From the NCBI GenBank assembly GCA_903876885.1, contig CAIRBP010000034.1, forward strand, positions 17,320 through 81,319: 64,000 bases of DNA, in the 5' to 3' direction. The notes beneath the pieces are model-generated. The model worked only from the letters and a program-made list of their open reading frames with translations, made no database searches and was not told the DNA's origin. This DNA is from an uncultured Burkholderiales bacterium (GTDB lineage: Bacteria > Pseudomonadota > Gammaproteobacteria > Burkholderiales > Burkholderiaceae_C). The position numbers and the translations under genes were made by a program. The stretch's first letter is position 1. Every line of letters begins with the position of its first letter. Below, one piece after another: positions 19,058-28,488 of this stretch.

Positions 19058-19113
19058 ATTCTATTTTTACTATTAGCTTATTCAACAAAAATCTTTGAAA
19101 TTTAAAGGCCACC

Positions 19114-19815
19114 TTACAGGACAGAAGACTCAATCTCTTCGATAGATGTATGTCTAATATCTGCACCTTTGACGATGTAAATAATGCATTCAGCAATATT
19201 TTTTGCATGATCACCGATTCGCTCAATCGCTTTAGCGATAAAAAGCAGGTCTAGACTAGCGGAGATAGTTCTTGGATCCTCCATCATGTAAGTAATCAGC
19301 TTACGAACAAATCCGTCAAACTCCTTGTCAATTAAATCATCCTCTTTCAAAATAGTCACCGCTGATTGGGTGTCTAGGCGAGCGAATCCATCTAGAGCTT
19401 TGCGAAGTTGACTACTAGCCATCTCAGTTGCAAGTCTCAATTCTGAGGAGGGCAGTTTACGGGGTGTTCCCCCCTCGATAATGGAGCGAACCATTTTGGC
19501 AATTTTTTGAGCTTCATCCCCAGTACGCTCTAAATTAGCAGTGATCTTTGAAATTGCCATCAACAAACGTAAGTCCCTGGCGGTTGGTTGACGACGTCCA
19601 ATGATTGATGCTAGTTCTCGGTCGATCTCAACCTCCATAGCATTAACACGGTCCTCTGCCTCTGAGACTTGATCAGTTACATCAGTGCTTAACTGCGTTA
19701 GTGAATATACAGATTGTCTAATTTGCGACTCAACCAAGCCTCCCATCTCCATCACGCGCGAGCAAACGTCGTTGATCTCGCTGTCAAACTGGGTAGATAG
19801 ATGTTTATCTGGCAT
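19114..19815 (-). CDS. phoU: Phosphate-signalling complex protein PhoU
   Basis: The 233-residue all-helical protein has two PhoU repeats: the first with VMEMGGLVESQIRQSV and RRQPTARDLRLL, the second with RKLITYMMEDPRTISASLDLLFIAKAIERIGDHAKNIAE, whose E-R-x-G-D-H motif binds metal. It links the Pst transporter to PhoR and dampens phosphate uptake. It stands 53 bases after pstB in the same operon. Confidence 0.96.
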   Translation of the reverse strand: MPDKHLSTQFDSEINDVCSRVMEMGGLVESQIRQSVYSLTQLSTDVTDQVSEAEDRVNAMEVEIDRELASIIGRRQPTARDLRLLMAISKITANLERTGDEAQKIAKMVRSIIEGGTPRKLPSSELRLATEMASSQLRKALDGFARLDTQSAVTILKEDDLIDKEFDGFVRKLITYMMEDPRTISASLDLLFIAKAIERIGDHAKNIAECIIYIVKGADIRHTSIEEIESSVL

Positions 19816-19868
19816 TTTGCGTCCTTATATCTTTTAAATAACTTATCTGGAATGCTCTTGGGGATTTA

Positions 19869-20642
19869 TTACCCAAAGCGGCCTGTAATGTAGTCTTCGG
19901 TTTCTTTACGCTGAGGTTTAAAGAAGAGTTGTTCTGTGGGTCCGAACTCAACTAAATCACCTAGATACATATAAGCGGTAAAGTCGCTACAACGGGCAGC
20001 CTGTTGCATGTTGTGGGTTACGATGACTACGGTGTAATCTTGTTTGAGCTCAATGATGAGTTCCTCAACCTTTGCCGTAGATATAGGATCCAAAGCTGAA
20101 CAGGGTTCATCTAACAACAAAATTTCAGGTTTGATCGCAATACCGCGAGCAATACAAAGTCTTTGCTGCTGACCACCTGAGAGGCCGCTTCCGCTTTGGT
20201 TTAGCTTGTCTTTGACCTCTGTCCATAGGGCAGCTTTCTTAAGCGCCCACTCCACGCGGTCATCCATGTCGTTGGTATTTAAATCCTCAAACAAACGAAC
20301 ACCGAAAGCAATGTTGTCGTATATTGACATTGGAAAAGGTGTCGGCTTTTGGAAAACCATGCCTACTTTTGCACGGATGAGTGAGACATCCATCTGGGAC
20401 GTAAGAAGATTCTCACCATCGAGCTCAATTAAACCTTCAGCACGTTGCTCTGGGTAGAGTTCATACATACGGTTAAAAGTGCGTAGTAATGTTGACTTAC
20501 CGCATCCAGAGGGACCAATAAAAGCGGTTACTTGATTCTCAGGTATCTCAAGATTAATGTTCTTGAGTGCATGAAATTTACCGTAGTAGAAATTTAAATC
20601 TTTAACGGTAATTTTTGCTTTGTTTGCGACTGCAACTTCCAT
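19869..20642 (-). CDS. pstB: Phosphate ABC transporter ATPase
   Basis: The 257-residue ABC ATPase has Walker [10 protein letters not shown]-loop [15 protein letters not shown], signature LSGGQQQRL, Walker [13 protein letters not shown] and the H-loop VTHN. The [10 protein letters not shown] segment and [25 protein letters not shown] end are typical of PstB. It powers phosphate import through PstAC. pstA lies 21 bases upstream. Confidence 0.97.
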   Translation of the reverse strand: MEVAVANKAKITVKDLNFYYGKFHALKNINLEIPENQVTAFIGPSGCGKSTLLRTFNRMYELYPEQRAEGLIELDGENLLTSQMDVSLIRAKVGMVFQKPTPFPMSIYDNIAFGVRLFEDLNTNDMDDRVEWALKKAALWTEVKDKLNQSGSGLSGGQQQRLCIARGIAIKPEILLLDEPCSALDPISTAKVEELIIELKQDYTVVIVTHNMQQAARCSDFTAYMYLGDLVEFGPTEQLFFKPQRKETEDYITGRFG

Positions 20643-20663
20643 ATCATTATTCCTTAGTTAGTG

Positions 20664-21536
20664 TCAGCTCTTTTGGCTTGTGATCGAACGCGCCAATATA
20701 TTCAAACCTAAAACTGCAACAGTTATCAAGAAAACTCCGGCCCAAGCCAGTTGTTGCCAATTTTCATGAGGACTCATTGCAAACTTAAAAATAGTCACCG
20801 GCAAACTAGCCATTGGAGAGCTCAGATCGGTAGACCAAAACTGATTGCTTAGCGCTGTCAGCAGTAATGGAGCAGTCTCACCTGATATGCGAGCAACTGC
20901 AAGCAATATCCCGGTTACTACACCCGCCTGGGCAGAGCGAAGCGTAATACTCAAAATTACTTTCCATTTAGGAGTACCAAGTGCATAGGCCGCTTCACGA
21001 AGTCCGGGGGGCACTAGCGAGAGCATGTTCTCAGTCGTTCTAATCACAACTGGAATCACAATAAGCGCAAGTGCGATAGATCCAGCCCAGCCAGAAAAAG
21101 CCTTGAAGTGAGCAAATAAAAGCATGTTGTAAACAAATAGACCAATCACGATGGAAGGTGCTGAAAGCAAAATATCGTTTACAAAGCGTGTCACAACAGA
21201 TAACGTACCTTTTGGGTTGTACTCAGCCAAGTAGATACCGGCCATGATACCGATTGGTGTGCCAATCAACGTTGCTAAGGTGACCATCAACAGAGAACCA
21301 AAAATAGCATTCGCTAGACCGCCGCCCTCCTCTCCAGGGTTTGGTGTGTCCTGAGTGAGAGTCGCAAAGCTTAAGCCTCCAAATCCCAAGACTAAAGTTT
21401 CATACAAAATCCAAACCAACCATATCAAACCAAAGATCATGGCAGCTACGGATAAAAACAACGCAACTTTGTTGATCCTATTACGTGATAAAAATTTCTG
21501 ATATTTAGGATCTTGGAGTAATTCTTCTTGAGTCAT
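20664..21536 (-). CDS. pstA: Phosphate ABC transporter permease PstA
   Basis: The 290-residue inner-membrane permease has about six helices and the cytoplasmic EAA loop for PstB contact near [15 protein letters not shown]. The [40 protein letters not shown] region is characteristic. Its start overlaps the pstC stop by four bases, so the two permease halves are translationally coupled. Confidence 0.96.
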   Translation of the reverse strand: MTQEELLQDPKYQKFLSRNRINKVALFLSVAAMIFGLIWLVWILYETLVLGFGGLSFATLTQDTPNPGEEGGGLANAIFGSLLMVTLATLIGTPIGIMAGIYLAEYNPKGTLSVVTRFVNDILLSAPSIVIGLFVYNMLLFAHFKAFSGWAGSIALALIVIPVVIRTTENMLSLVPPGLREAAYALGTPKWKVILSITLRSAQAGVVTGILLAVARISGETAPLLLTALSNQFWSTDLSSPMASLPVTIFKFAMSPHENWQQLAWAGVFLITVAVLGLNILARSITSQKS

Positions 21537-22573
21537 GATTTTGTTCCCTCACTTTTGCGTAACTGAGCCAACATAAACTTGGACATTGACAACACCACAA
21601 AAGTAATAAAGAAAAGCACTAAGCCTAAATAAATGAGAGATGCTTTGTGTAACCCCTCTGATGCCTCTGCAAATTCACTCGCTAACACAGAGGTGATACT
21701 ATTTGCAGCGGAGAACAAGCTGATTGAGGAGAGTTGATTAATATTTCCGATCACAAAAGTAACAGCCATGGTCTCACCTAGAGCGCGACCTAAACCGAGC
21801 ATGACGCCACCAACAACACCTGCTTTGGTGTAGGGGAGCACCACTTTGCTTACAACCTCCCAGGTCGTTGCGCCGAGCCCATACGCTGACTCTTTAAGCA
21901 ACGGCGGTGTAACTTCAAATACATCCCTAATCACAGATGAGATGAAGGGAATAATCATGATGGCCAAAATAATGCCAGCCGATAAAATACCAATTCCAAC
22001 AGGTGGACCACTAACCAATTGATCTAGGAGGGGCACACCTCTTAGAAGTTTTTGCAGAGGCAATTGAACATATGTTGCCAAAATTGGACTAAAAACCAAT
22101 AATCCCCACATGCCGTAGACAATCGAGGGTATAGCTGCTAATAATTCAATCGCAGTACCAAGGGGCCGTTTGAGCCACGCTGGGGACAATTCTGTTAAAA
22201 ATATTGCAATACCAAAACTAACTGGAACTGCTACCAAAAGCGCGATCAGCGACGTAGCAATCGTGCCGTAAATCATAACTAGTCCACCAAACTCTCCTTT
22301 CACAGGATCCCAGACCATACTGGTTAAAAATCCAAGACCGAAGTGGCTGATAGCAGGCCAGGCTCCCACTACTAATGAGAGCAAAATACCAAATAAAACG
22401 GTCAAAGTGACACAGACACTTAAAAAGGCAATGAGACCAAAAGCCTTGTCAAATAAAGTACCGTATCGAGTCGTCCTTGGTGAGGGGGGTGGGGACATAG
22501 AGCGATCTTTGTAATTAGTCATAAATGCAGAATCAAGGGAAGATCTTTGAGGGGATGCGGATGAAATGGACAC
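21533..22573 (-). CDS. pstC: Phosphate ABC transporter permease PstC
   Basis: The 346-residue permease has about seven hydrophobic segments, [34 protein letters not shown] and the EAA loop [30 protein letters not shown]. The N-terminal tail of about 45 residues is polar and proline/serine-rich ([12 protein letters not shown]), somewhat longer than usual; starts at later methionines are possible. A strong hairpin separates it from pstS. Confidence 0.95.
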   Translation of the reverse strand: MSISSASPQRSSLDSAFMTNYKDRSMSPPPSPRTTRYGTLFDKAFGLIAFLSVCVTLTVLFGILLSLVVGAWPAISHFGLGFLTSMVWDPVKGEFGGLVMIYGTIATSLIALLVAVPVSFGIAIFLTELSPAWLKRPLGTAIELLAAIPSIVYGMWGLLVFSPILATYVQLPLQKLLRGVPLLDQLVSGPPVGIGILSAGIILAIMIIPFISSVIRDVFEVTPPLLKESAYGLGATTWEVVSKVVLPYTKAGVVGGVMLGLGRALGETMAVTFVIGNINQLSSISLFSAANSITSVLASEFAEASEGLHKASLIYLGLVLFFITFVVLSMSKFMLAQLRKSEGTKS

Positions 22574-22608
22574 TAAGTGATCTCCCTTGAAAAATCAGAA
22601 AAACTGAG

Positions 22609-22673
22609 AACGTGATCATCAAACTCAAATAAGTAAAGCTTGTGCGGCTTTATTTCAAGTTTGTGATCACGTT
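22609..22673 (-). terminator. Stem-loop attenuator between pstS and pstC
   Basis: The arms aacgtgatca and tgatcacgtt are perfect complements, and the inner sequence (aaact...agttt, taaagc...gcttta) extends the pairing with small bulges to a hairpin of about 65 bases. On the minus strand it is followed by ctcagtttttctgattttt. It lies between the pstS stop and the pstC start, as expected for a partial terminator or 3'-end stabiliser that gives more PstS than permease. Confidence 0.7.
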
Positions 22674-22680
22674 AAACGCA

Positions 22681-23724
22681 TTACTTGTAAGAGATAGTCT
22701 TACCAGAAGCGTCTTTGATTTGATTCCATGCTTGATGGATTTCTTCTTTTACAGCATTAGGCATCACAACAAAATCAAGCGCATCAGCACTCTTGTCGCC
22801 AGTTTTGTAAGCCCAGTCAAAGAATTTCAAAACTTGCGCAGCAACTTCAGGCTTGTCCTGGTTCTTGTACATAATGATGAAAGTAGCACCTGTAATTGGC
22901 CAAGCATCTTTCTCAGTTTGGTTAGTCAAAATTTGATAAAAAGATTTAGCCCAAGTCGCGCCAGAGGCAGCTGATTTGAACGTATTCTCACTTGGCTCAA
23001 CAAAATTACCAGCAGCATTTTTCAAGCTGACGTAGTTCATTTTGTTCTTTTTAACGTAAACATACTCTACATAACCAATTGAATTGGGAAGGCTGTTCAC
23101 GTACTTGGCAACGCCGTCATTTCCTTTACCAGCAGCAGCATTAGCAATGTTAGGCCAGTTAACGGCAGTGTTTGCACCAACTTTCTCTTTCCACTCCGCA
23201 CTAACTTTACTCAAATAATCAGTGAACAGGAAAGAAGTACCAGAACCATCTGAGCGGCGGATAGAGGTAATCTCTGCATCAGGTAGAGTTAGTCCGGGGT
23301 TTAGAGCCTTGATCGCTGGGTCATTCCATTTGCCTACTTTGCCTAGGTAAATATTAGCTAGGACTTCACCAGTTAAGCGAAGTGATCCAGGAGCAATGCC
23401 TGCGATATTAACAACAGGAACAACACCACCAATTACGGTTGGGAACTGAATTTGACCTTTTTTGGCAAGGTCATCATCTGTGCGGGGCATATCTGACGCA
23501 CCAAAATCAATTGTCTTGGCATCAATTTGATTCAAACCAGCTCCAGAGCCGATTGATTGATAGTTAATCTTTACGCCGGTCTCTTTGTTGTAATCGCTGG
23601 CCCACTTAAAATAGATATCAGCTGGGAAGCTGGCACCTGCACCGGTCACTTGTTGAGCAAATGAACAAACGGAAAAGCTCATTGCCGCTGCGGCAACCAG
23701 TTTCAATGCGTTTCTGTTAATCAT
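22681..23724 (-). CDS. pstS: Phosphate ABC transporter periplasmic binding protein
   Basis: The 347-residue protein has a cleavable signal peptide (residues 1-23, ending CSFAQQ). Phosphate-binding segments of the family are GAGASFPADIYFKW, YQSIGSGAG, DFGASDMPRTDDDL and RRSDGSGTSFLFTDYL. It captures phosphate and delivers it to PstC/PstA. It is the first gene of pstSCAB-phoU-phoB-phoR and is preceded by a perfect Pho box and a -10-like element. Confidence 0.97.
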   Translation of the reverse strand: MINRNALKLVAAAAMSFSVCSFAQQVTGAGASFPADIYFKWASDYNKETGVKINYQSIGSGAGLNQIDAKTIDFGASDMPRTDDDLAKKGQIQFPTVIGGVVPVVNIAGIAPGSLRLTGEVLANIYLGKVGKWNDPAIKALNPGLTLPDAEITSIRRSDGSGTSFLFTDYLSKVSAEWKEKVGANTAVNWPNIANAAAGKGNDGVAKYVNSLPNSIGYVEYVYVKKNKMNYVSLKNAAGNFVEPSENTFKSAASGATWAKSFYQILTNQTEKDAWPITGATFIIMYKNQDKPEVAAQVLKFFDWAYKTGDKSADALDFVVMPNAVKEEIHQAWNQIKDASGKTISYK

Positions 23725-23820
23725 GAAATTAATTCCTATGTTGAATTTTTGATCCTAGTACTTGAAAAATCCGGCAGGTTTGCCTGATTTATGACTAGAC
23801 TCATAATGTAAGACTGTAAA

Positions 23821-23838
23821 ATGACAGTTTAATGACAG
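23821..23838 (-). promoter_or_regulatory. Pho box of pstS
   Basis: On the minus strand the site reads CTGTCAT-TAAA-CTGTCAT, two perfect 7-mers with a 4-base spacer, the PhoB recognition architecture. Ten bases further, TACATT (23805-23810) can serve as the -10 hexamer, so PhoB would replace the -35 contact. The predicted mRNA leader before pstS is about 70 bases. Confidence 0.88.
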
Positions 23839-23874
23839 ACAACAAAATGACATTTAATTGTAATATTCTGAAAA

Positions 23875-23892
23875 TTGTCGTCGTTTTGTCAT
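23875..23892 (+). promoter_or_regulatory. Pho box-like site facing ppx
   Basis: The plus strand reads TTGTCGT-CGTT-TTGTCAT, again 7-4-7. The second half matches the consensus closely and the first has one core change. TAAGAT at 23903-23908, ten bases on, is in the right place for a -10. This suggests PhoB control of ppx from the same intergenic region as pstS. Confidence 0.6.
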
Positions 23893-23917
23893 AAATGATA
23901 CTTAAGATAACGTTCTT

Positions 23918-25420
23918 ATGCAAAATGGCACCTTATTAGCCGGGATTGATCTCGGAAGCAACAGTTTTAGGCTAGAAATTGGTCGTTTTGATCATGGCCA
24001 AATCAACCGCACTGAGTACATTAAAGAAACCGTCCGCCAAGGAAATGGTCTAGATGAGGATAGAAATCTCACAAAAGAGGCAATGCAGCGAGGTTGGGAT
24101 TGTTTGGGACGCTTTGCGGAACGGATCTCAGGCTTTAAAAAATCCCAAGTCAGAGCAGTTGCAACACAAACCCTGAGGGAGGCCAGGAACCGAGAAGAAT
24201 TTCTCAGCACAGCTCAAAAAGTATTTGGGTTCCCCATTGAAGTCATATCAGGACGGGAGGAGGCACGACTTATCTATCTCGGCGTAGCTCACCTACTCCC
24301 CCATAATGAGGATAAAAGACTAGTCATCGACATTGGCGGCAGATCAACCGAGCTCATCATAGGTACCGGTTTAGATGCGAATGTATTGGAGTCCTACAGA
24401 GTAGGCAGTGTGGCCTGGAGCATGCGTTTCTTCCCCGATGGAGAGTACACAGCTGCGGCTTTTAAAACTGCAGAAGTTGCTGCCAAAGCCATATTAGACG
24501 AAGCGTTAACGAGTTACCCTCGCCATGCTTGGGACGTAGCCTACGGATCCTCTGGGACGGTAGGTGCAGTGGCTGATATCTTGGGTTTTGCAGGGTGGCC
24601 GCCTACTATCATCAACAGAGACAGTTTGAGTTGGCTCAAACGTTGCCTGATCAGGGCTCAATCCAGCGACAAAATCAGACTCGAAGGCCTCAAAGAAGAC
24701 CGCAAGGCCGTGCTCGCAGGAGGTATCAGTGTTCTCAGCGCCGTCTTTGATCTCCTAGAGATAGATGAGTTGCATGTTGCACAAGGCGCGCTACGACACG
24801 GTGTCTTATACGATATGCTTGATCGAGCTGTTTATGCAACCGATGTGAGAACAACAACAGTTGGCCGACTCTCCAATACCTCGGGGCTTGATAAAGACCA
24901 AGCAGAGCGGGTTAACCGAGTGAGTCAGTATCTACTGAATATGTTAATTGATCAATCAAAACCCGGTGACGCGAACAAGCTCAAACAAAAACTCGAATGG
25001 GCCTCAAAGTTACATGAGATTGGCACCATCATTTCCCACAGCGATTATCACAAACACGGTGCCTATATATTAGACAATACGGACGCACCTGGATTTGCAG
25101 CCTCTGAGCTTCATAGACTCTCGCTCTTGGTGCTAGGCCACAGGGGTAAGCTTCGAAAGTTAGAGGTGGACTTTGATAACGTAGGCTTTATCAAACAATT
25201 ACTATCACTGAGATTAGCCGTTATTTTGTGTCATGCCAGGAGGGACCCTGAATACAAGTCACTGAAACTCAACTTAGTGAGTGAACAAGCTCGTACATTT
25301 AAGTTAACCCTTAGCAAAGACTGGGCAGAAAAATATCCTCAATCCTCGCATCTACTTAAAGAAGAAATCAGCGCTTGGCAAAAAACCACTTGGTCTTTTG
25401 ATCTGAGCTGGGTGGATTGA
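23918..25420 (+). CDS. ppx: Exopolyphosphatase (Ppx/GppA family)
   Basis: The 500-residue protein has an N-terminal ASKHA-type fold with LLAGIDLGSNSFRLEIG (phosphate-1 loop), the VATQTLREARN segment, SGREEARLIYLG and the second loop VIDIGGRSTELIIG. The C-terminal half is helical, HD-like, with KLHEIG. It releases phosphate from polyphosphate and may also hydrolyse pppGpp. It diverges from pstS. No ribosome site precedes the ATG, and the predicted -10 lies only ten bases before it, so the mRNA may be nearly leaderless. Confidence 0.94.
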   Translation: MQNGTLLAGIDLGSNSFRLEIGRFDHGQINRTEYIKETVRQGNGLDEDRNLTKEAMQRGWDCLGRFAERISGFKKSQVRAVATQTLREARNREEFLSTAQKVFGFPIEVISGREEARLIYLGVAHLLPHNEDKRLVIDIGGRSTELIIGTGLDANVLESYRVGSVAWSMRFFPDGEYTAAAFKTAEVAAKAILDEALTSYPRHAWDVAYGSSGTVGAVADILGFAGWPPTIINRDSLSWLKRCLIRAQSSDKIRLEGLKEDRKAVLAGGISVLSAVFDLLEIDELHVAQGALRHGVLYDMLDRAVYATDVRTTTVGRLSNTSGLDKDQAERVNRVSQYLLNMLIDQSKPGDANKLKQKLEWASKLHEIGTIISHSDYHKHGAYILDNTDAPGFAASELHRLSLLVLGHRGKLRKLEVDFDNVGFIKQLLSLRLAVILCHARRDPEYKSLKLNLVSEQARTFKLTLSKDWAEKYPQSSHLLKEEISAWQKTTWSFDLSWVD

Positions 25421-25429
25421 TTTAGCTGA

Positions 25430-25450
25430 GCTTTGAAAATTTTTCAAAGC
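25430..25450. terminator. Palindrome between convergent ppx and sixA
   Basis: GCTTTGAAAA-t-TTTTCAAAGC is a near-perfect palindrome whose arms supply T-runs in both directions. It lies just after the ppx stop and overlaps the sixA stop codon. It probably acts as a bidirectional terminator, though the loop is tight. Confidence 0.55.
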
Positions 25451-25905
25451 ATCTCTGCTGCTTGGACAGAGATAAGTACAGTTTGTTGCTCCTCTTCTTT
25501 TTGTCGAGACCTTAGCCACCAAACTGCCCCTTTGCGCACAGAGCACTCGCCCGAGGGAAGTTCTAAAAGTCTGGCTATAGTTTGCCCTAAAAACGGTTGA
25601 TGCCCTACTATGAGTACTGAATTTTTATTGTGTGGCCACTGAACCAACTCAAGCACTTGATCAGGTTGACTTTGGGGGGACAACTCATCTCTGATTTTGT
25701 ATTTACGTCCAAGTGCAATCACGGTTTGCTCAGCCCTTTTCGCAGGACTGCAGAGTATGCGAACGCCCTCAGGGAGTTGGCGGTCTAACCAAAGCGCCAT
25801 ACGGGTCGCCTGGCGCTCACCGCGCGGCGTTAGCGCCCTTGTCATATCGTCTTCTCCGCCCTCAGCCTCAAAGGCTTCAGCGTGTCTCCAAAAAATCAGA
25901 TCCAT
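25444..25905 (-). CDS. sixA: Phosphohistidine phosphatase SixA
   Basis: The 153-residue histidine phosphatase carries the active site R7-H8 (FWRHAEA, where most relatives have RHG), ALTPRGERQA, ILCSPAKRAEQT and the second histidine in LIVGHQP. SixA removes phosphate from histidine phosphotransfer domains, notably the nitrogen-related phosphotransferase system in E. coli. It begins one base after the ppk1 stop on the same strand, so the two are probably co-transcribed. Confidence 0.9.
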   Translation of the reverse strand: MDLIFWRHAEAFEAEGGEDDMTRALTPRGERQATRMALWLDRQLPEGVRILCSPAKRAEQTVIALGRKYKIRDELSPQSQPDQVLELVQWPHNKNSVLIVGHQPFLGQTIARLLELPSGECSVRKGAVWWLRSRQKEEEQQTVLISVQAAEML

Positions 25906-25906
25906 A

Positions 25907-27994
25907 CTAAGTGTTCCTTACAGCATGTCGCGTCATAAGTGCTTGTTGAGCGCTAAGGGGTGGGATTGCAGTTTGTTGTTTAAAGACTTGGGTATATTCT
26001 CCGTTCGGACCTAATTGCCAAGCGTCCTTAGTATCAAACAAATAAGCAACTAAACATTCATCAATGACCCGACGTTTGAGGACCTCATCTTGAACCGGCC
26101 ATGCCAGCTCAATCCGTCTAAGCATGTTTCGGTTCATCCAATCTGCGCTAGACAAGTAGAGTTTCTCATCCTCGCCAGAGCGAAAATAAAATACCCTAGA
26201 GTGCTCTAAAAAGCGTCCGACTATCGATCTAACCTTGATGCGCTCAGACACGCCCTCGACTTGCGCGGGTAAGATACAAGCACCCCTGACTATAAGATCA
26301 ATATCCACGCCCCACTTACCCGCTTGAATGAGCGCTAATGCAAGTCTCTCATCAGTTAAAGAGTTCATCTTTAAGACAATCCTACCCGGGCGGCCCAACC
26401 GAACGCCCTTAGCAACTCGGTCAATAGATGCGAGTAAATTATTTTGCAAGTCAAAGGGGGCTAACCATATGGTTTTTAGCTTGGGAAGCGTACTTTGACT
26501 AGCCAGGTGAATAAATATATTTTCAACATCTCCAGTTATAGCCGGGTCTTTGGTCAAATAACTGATGTCAGTATACAAACGCGAAGTGACTGGGTTGTAA
26601 TTACCTGTTGATAGGTGAGCATAATGTTTGAGATATTTACCCTCTTTGCGAGTAATTAAAAGCATCTTCGCATGAGTTTTAAGTCCAACTACGCCGTATA
26701 CGACCTGCGCCCCAATTTGCTCTAGCCGGTCGGCCCAATTGATATTGGCTTCCTCATCAAACCGTGCCTTAAGTTCCACGACAACGGTTACTTCTTTGCC
26801 GCGTATCACCGCTTGACGCAGTAAGTCCATTAACTCAGAGTTAGCACCGGTTCGGTAAATAGTTTGTTTAATTGCTAAGACAGAAGGATCATTTACAGCT
26901 TCTCTTAGAAACGATAAAACGCCGTCAAAGCTCTCAAAGGGTTGATGGAATAAAACATCGCCTTTTGAGACTTGGTCAAATATAGATAGACCCGTGTTGA
27001 GCTGCTTAGGAAAGGACGCGGCGTAGGGCTTAAAAAGCAAGCTTGGGTTGTTGACCAAGTCAATAGATTGATTCAGCCTTACCAAATTAACTGGACCTTG
27101 CACTCGGTATAAAGACTCTGGCGGCAGATCAAATTGTTTGAGCAATAAATCGGACAAATATTCCGTACAACCTGAGGATACCTCCAAACGCACAGCTTCT
27201 CCGAAATGGCGGTGCTCTAAACCCTGGCGCAAAGCAGTACGTAGATTCCTTACATCTTCCTCATCAACGGATAGATCCGAATTCCTAGTAACCCTAAACT
27301 GGGAGAAGTGAACGACTTCGCGTCCTTCAAACAAATCTTTCAAGTGCGCACGTATGACGCTTGACAAAGAAACCAGTAGAGTCTGATTTTTTGATACCTT
27401 AGGCGGCAACTTGATCATACGGGGCAATACCCGTGGAACTTTCACAATCGCAATCTCGTTAAAACGACCTAACGCATCTTTTCCTCTGAGGCGAACGATA
27501 AAGTTTAAGGACTTATTGGCTACTTGAGGAAACGGATGAGCAGGATCAAGCCCTACAGGAATTAGTAAAGGTTTAACTTCTTGGTTGAAATAGCGCTTGA
27601 CCCAGTCTGACTGTTCTTCATTTCTCTCACTAAAAGAGAGAATATGTATACCTTTTTTTGCAAAGGCAGGAATGATATTTTGGTTGTAAATCTGGTACTG
27701 ATCATTGACTAATTCGTGCGCTGCTTGGCTCAGACGCTCAAAACTCCCTAGCGAATATGTACCAGTTGTTAACTCCGATTGAGCAGCCTTCAGATGCAAA
27801 GAGGCACGAACTTCAAAGAATTCGTCCAAATTGGAGGAAACAATGCATAAATACCTAAGACGCTCTAACAAGGGAACCGAAGTTTGCTTGGACAACTCCA
27901 GTACGCGCCTATTAAAAGCCAGAAAACTAAGATCTCGGTCAATCAGTTGGACTGCTCGGTCAGCGTTTGGAGAGAAATTATGTGAAATAGCCAT
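25907..27994 (-). CDS. ppk1: Polyphosphate kinase 1
   Basis: The 695-residue enzyme polymerises the ATP gamma-phosphate into polyphosphate. An N-terminal domain starts LIDRDLSFLAFNRRVLEL, followed by the head domain and two catalytic C domains. THAKMLLI and YAHLSTGNYNP carry the autophosphorylated and second active histidines; FDEEANINWADRLEQIGAQVVYG and IVGRFLEHSR are also typical. The start chosen is ATG 27994; the frame stays open four codons upstream to a GTG, but AAGG lies ten bases before the ATG and directly abuts the GTG. It works with ppx and pst in phosphate storage. Confidence 0.95.
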   Translation of the reverse strand: MAISHNFSPNADRAVQLIDRDLSFLAFNRRVLELSKQTSVPLLERLRYLCIVSSNLDEFFEVRASLHLKAAQSELTTGTYSLGSFERLSQAAHELVNDQYQIYNQNIIPAFAKKGIHILSFSERNEEQSDWVKRYFNQEVKPLLIPVGLDPAHPFPQVANKSLNFIVRLRGKDALGRFNEIAIVKVPRVLPRMIKLPPKVSKNQTLLVSLSSVIRAHLKDLFEGREVVHFSQFRVTRNSDLSVDEEDVRNLRTALRQGLEHRHFGEAVRLEVSSGCTEYLSDLLLKQFDLPPESLYRVQGPVNLVRLNQSIDLVNNPSLLFKPYAASFPKQLNTGLSIFDQVSKGDVLFHQPFESFDGVLSFLREAVNDPSVLAIKQTIYRTGANSELMDLLRQAVIRGKEVTVVVELKARFDEEANINWADRLEQIGAQVVYGVVGLKTHAKMLLITRKEGKYLKHYAHLSTGNYNPVTSRLYTDISYLTKDPAITGDVENIFIHLASQSTLPKLKTIWLAPFDLQNNLLASIDRVAKGVRLGRPGRIVLKMNSLTDERLALALIQAGKWGVDIDLIVRGACILPAQVEGVSERIKVRSIVGRFLEHSRVFYFRSGEDEKLYLSSADWMNRNMLRRIELAWPVQDEVLKRRVIDECLVAYLFDTKDAWQLGPNGEYTQVFKQQTAIPPLSAQQALMTRHAVRNT

Positions 27995-28488
27995 TGATTT
28001 ATACACCTTATTCGGCAGTATGCACCAAATTGTTTACAAATTATATGGGTGATTTAAGCACTAGCTTCCAAGACAATCTGACTGACAAATTTAAGCAAGA
28101 CCCGAAATGCTCATTTTTTGATTAAAACCAAGCACACTGTGAATAAATCCATACTCTGAAAATTCTCACACATTATGAGAATTTAGTCCCAATTAAGCCG
28201 ATGACAAAGGTGCGCGGCAAGGGTAGTTACAAACAAACTTCAGCCTGTTTTGAAGTGATGAAAGATCTAAATTAAATGAACTCACTTTGTTTTATTGCAT
28301 CACTACACTGAACTCGAATATACAAAAAATGAAGCTAGTGTGACAAATAAAAGAGGAATACGCAGCTTAGTGTATTTTCATAGAAGGTCTATGTTCAATT
28401 TACCGAAATTAGGTTATAAATTTTCAAACTATTGAAATAAATAAAAAATAAACTACAGACGCCTAACCTAATCTGATTGGAGCGCAAA
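27995..28488 (+). other. Gene-free intergenic region between ppk1 and the unknown gene
   Basis: About 490 AT-rich bases between divergent genes, with no convincing reading frame. The clearest structure is the inverted repeat AATTCTCA-cacatta-TGAGAATT at 28161-28183, which looks like a dimeric-repressor operator. The stretch marks the boundary between the conserved phosphate/polyphosphate block and the accessory genes that follow. Confidence 0.5.
28161..28183. repeat. Inverted repeat, operator-like
   Basis: Eight-base perfect arms (aattctca / tgagaatt) around a 7-base AT-rich centre, in the gap between ppk1 and the gene at 28489. No T-run follows, so a protein-binding site is likelier than a terminator. 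The binding protein is unknown. Confidence 0.4.
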
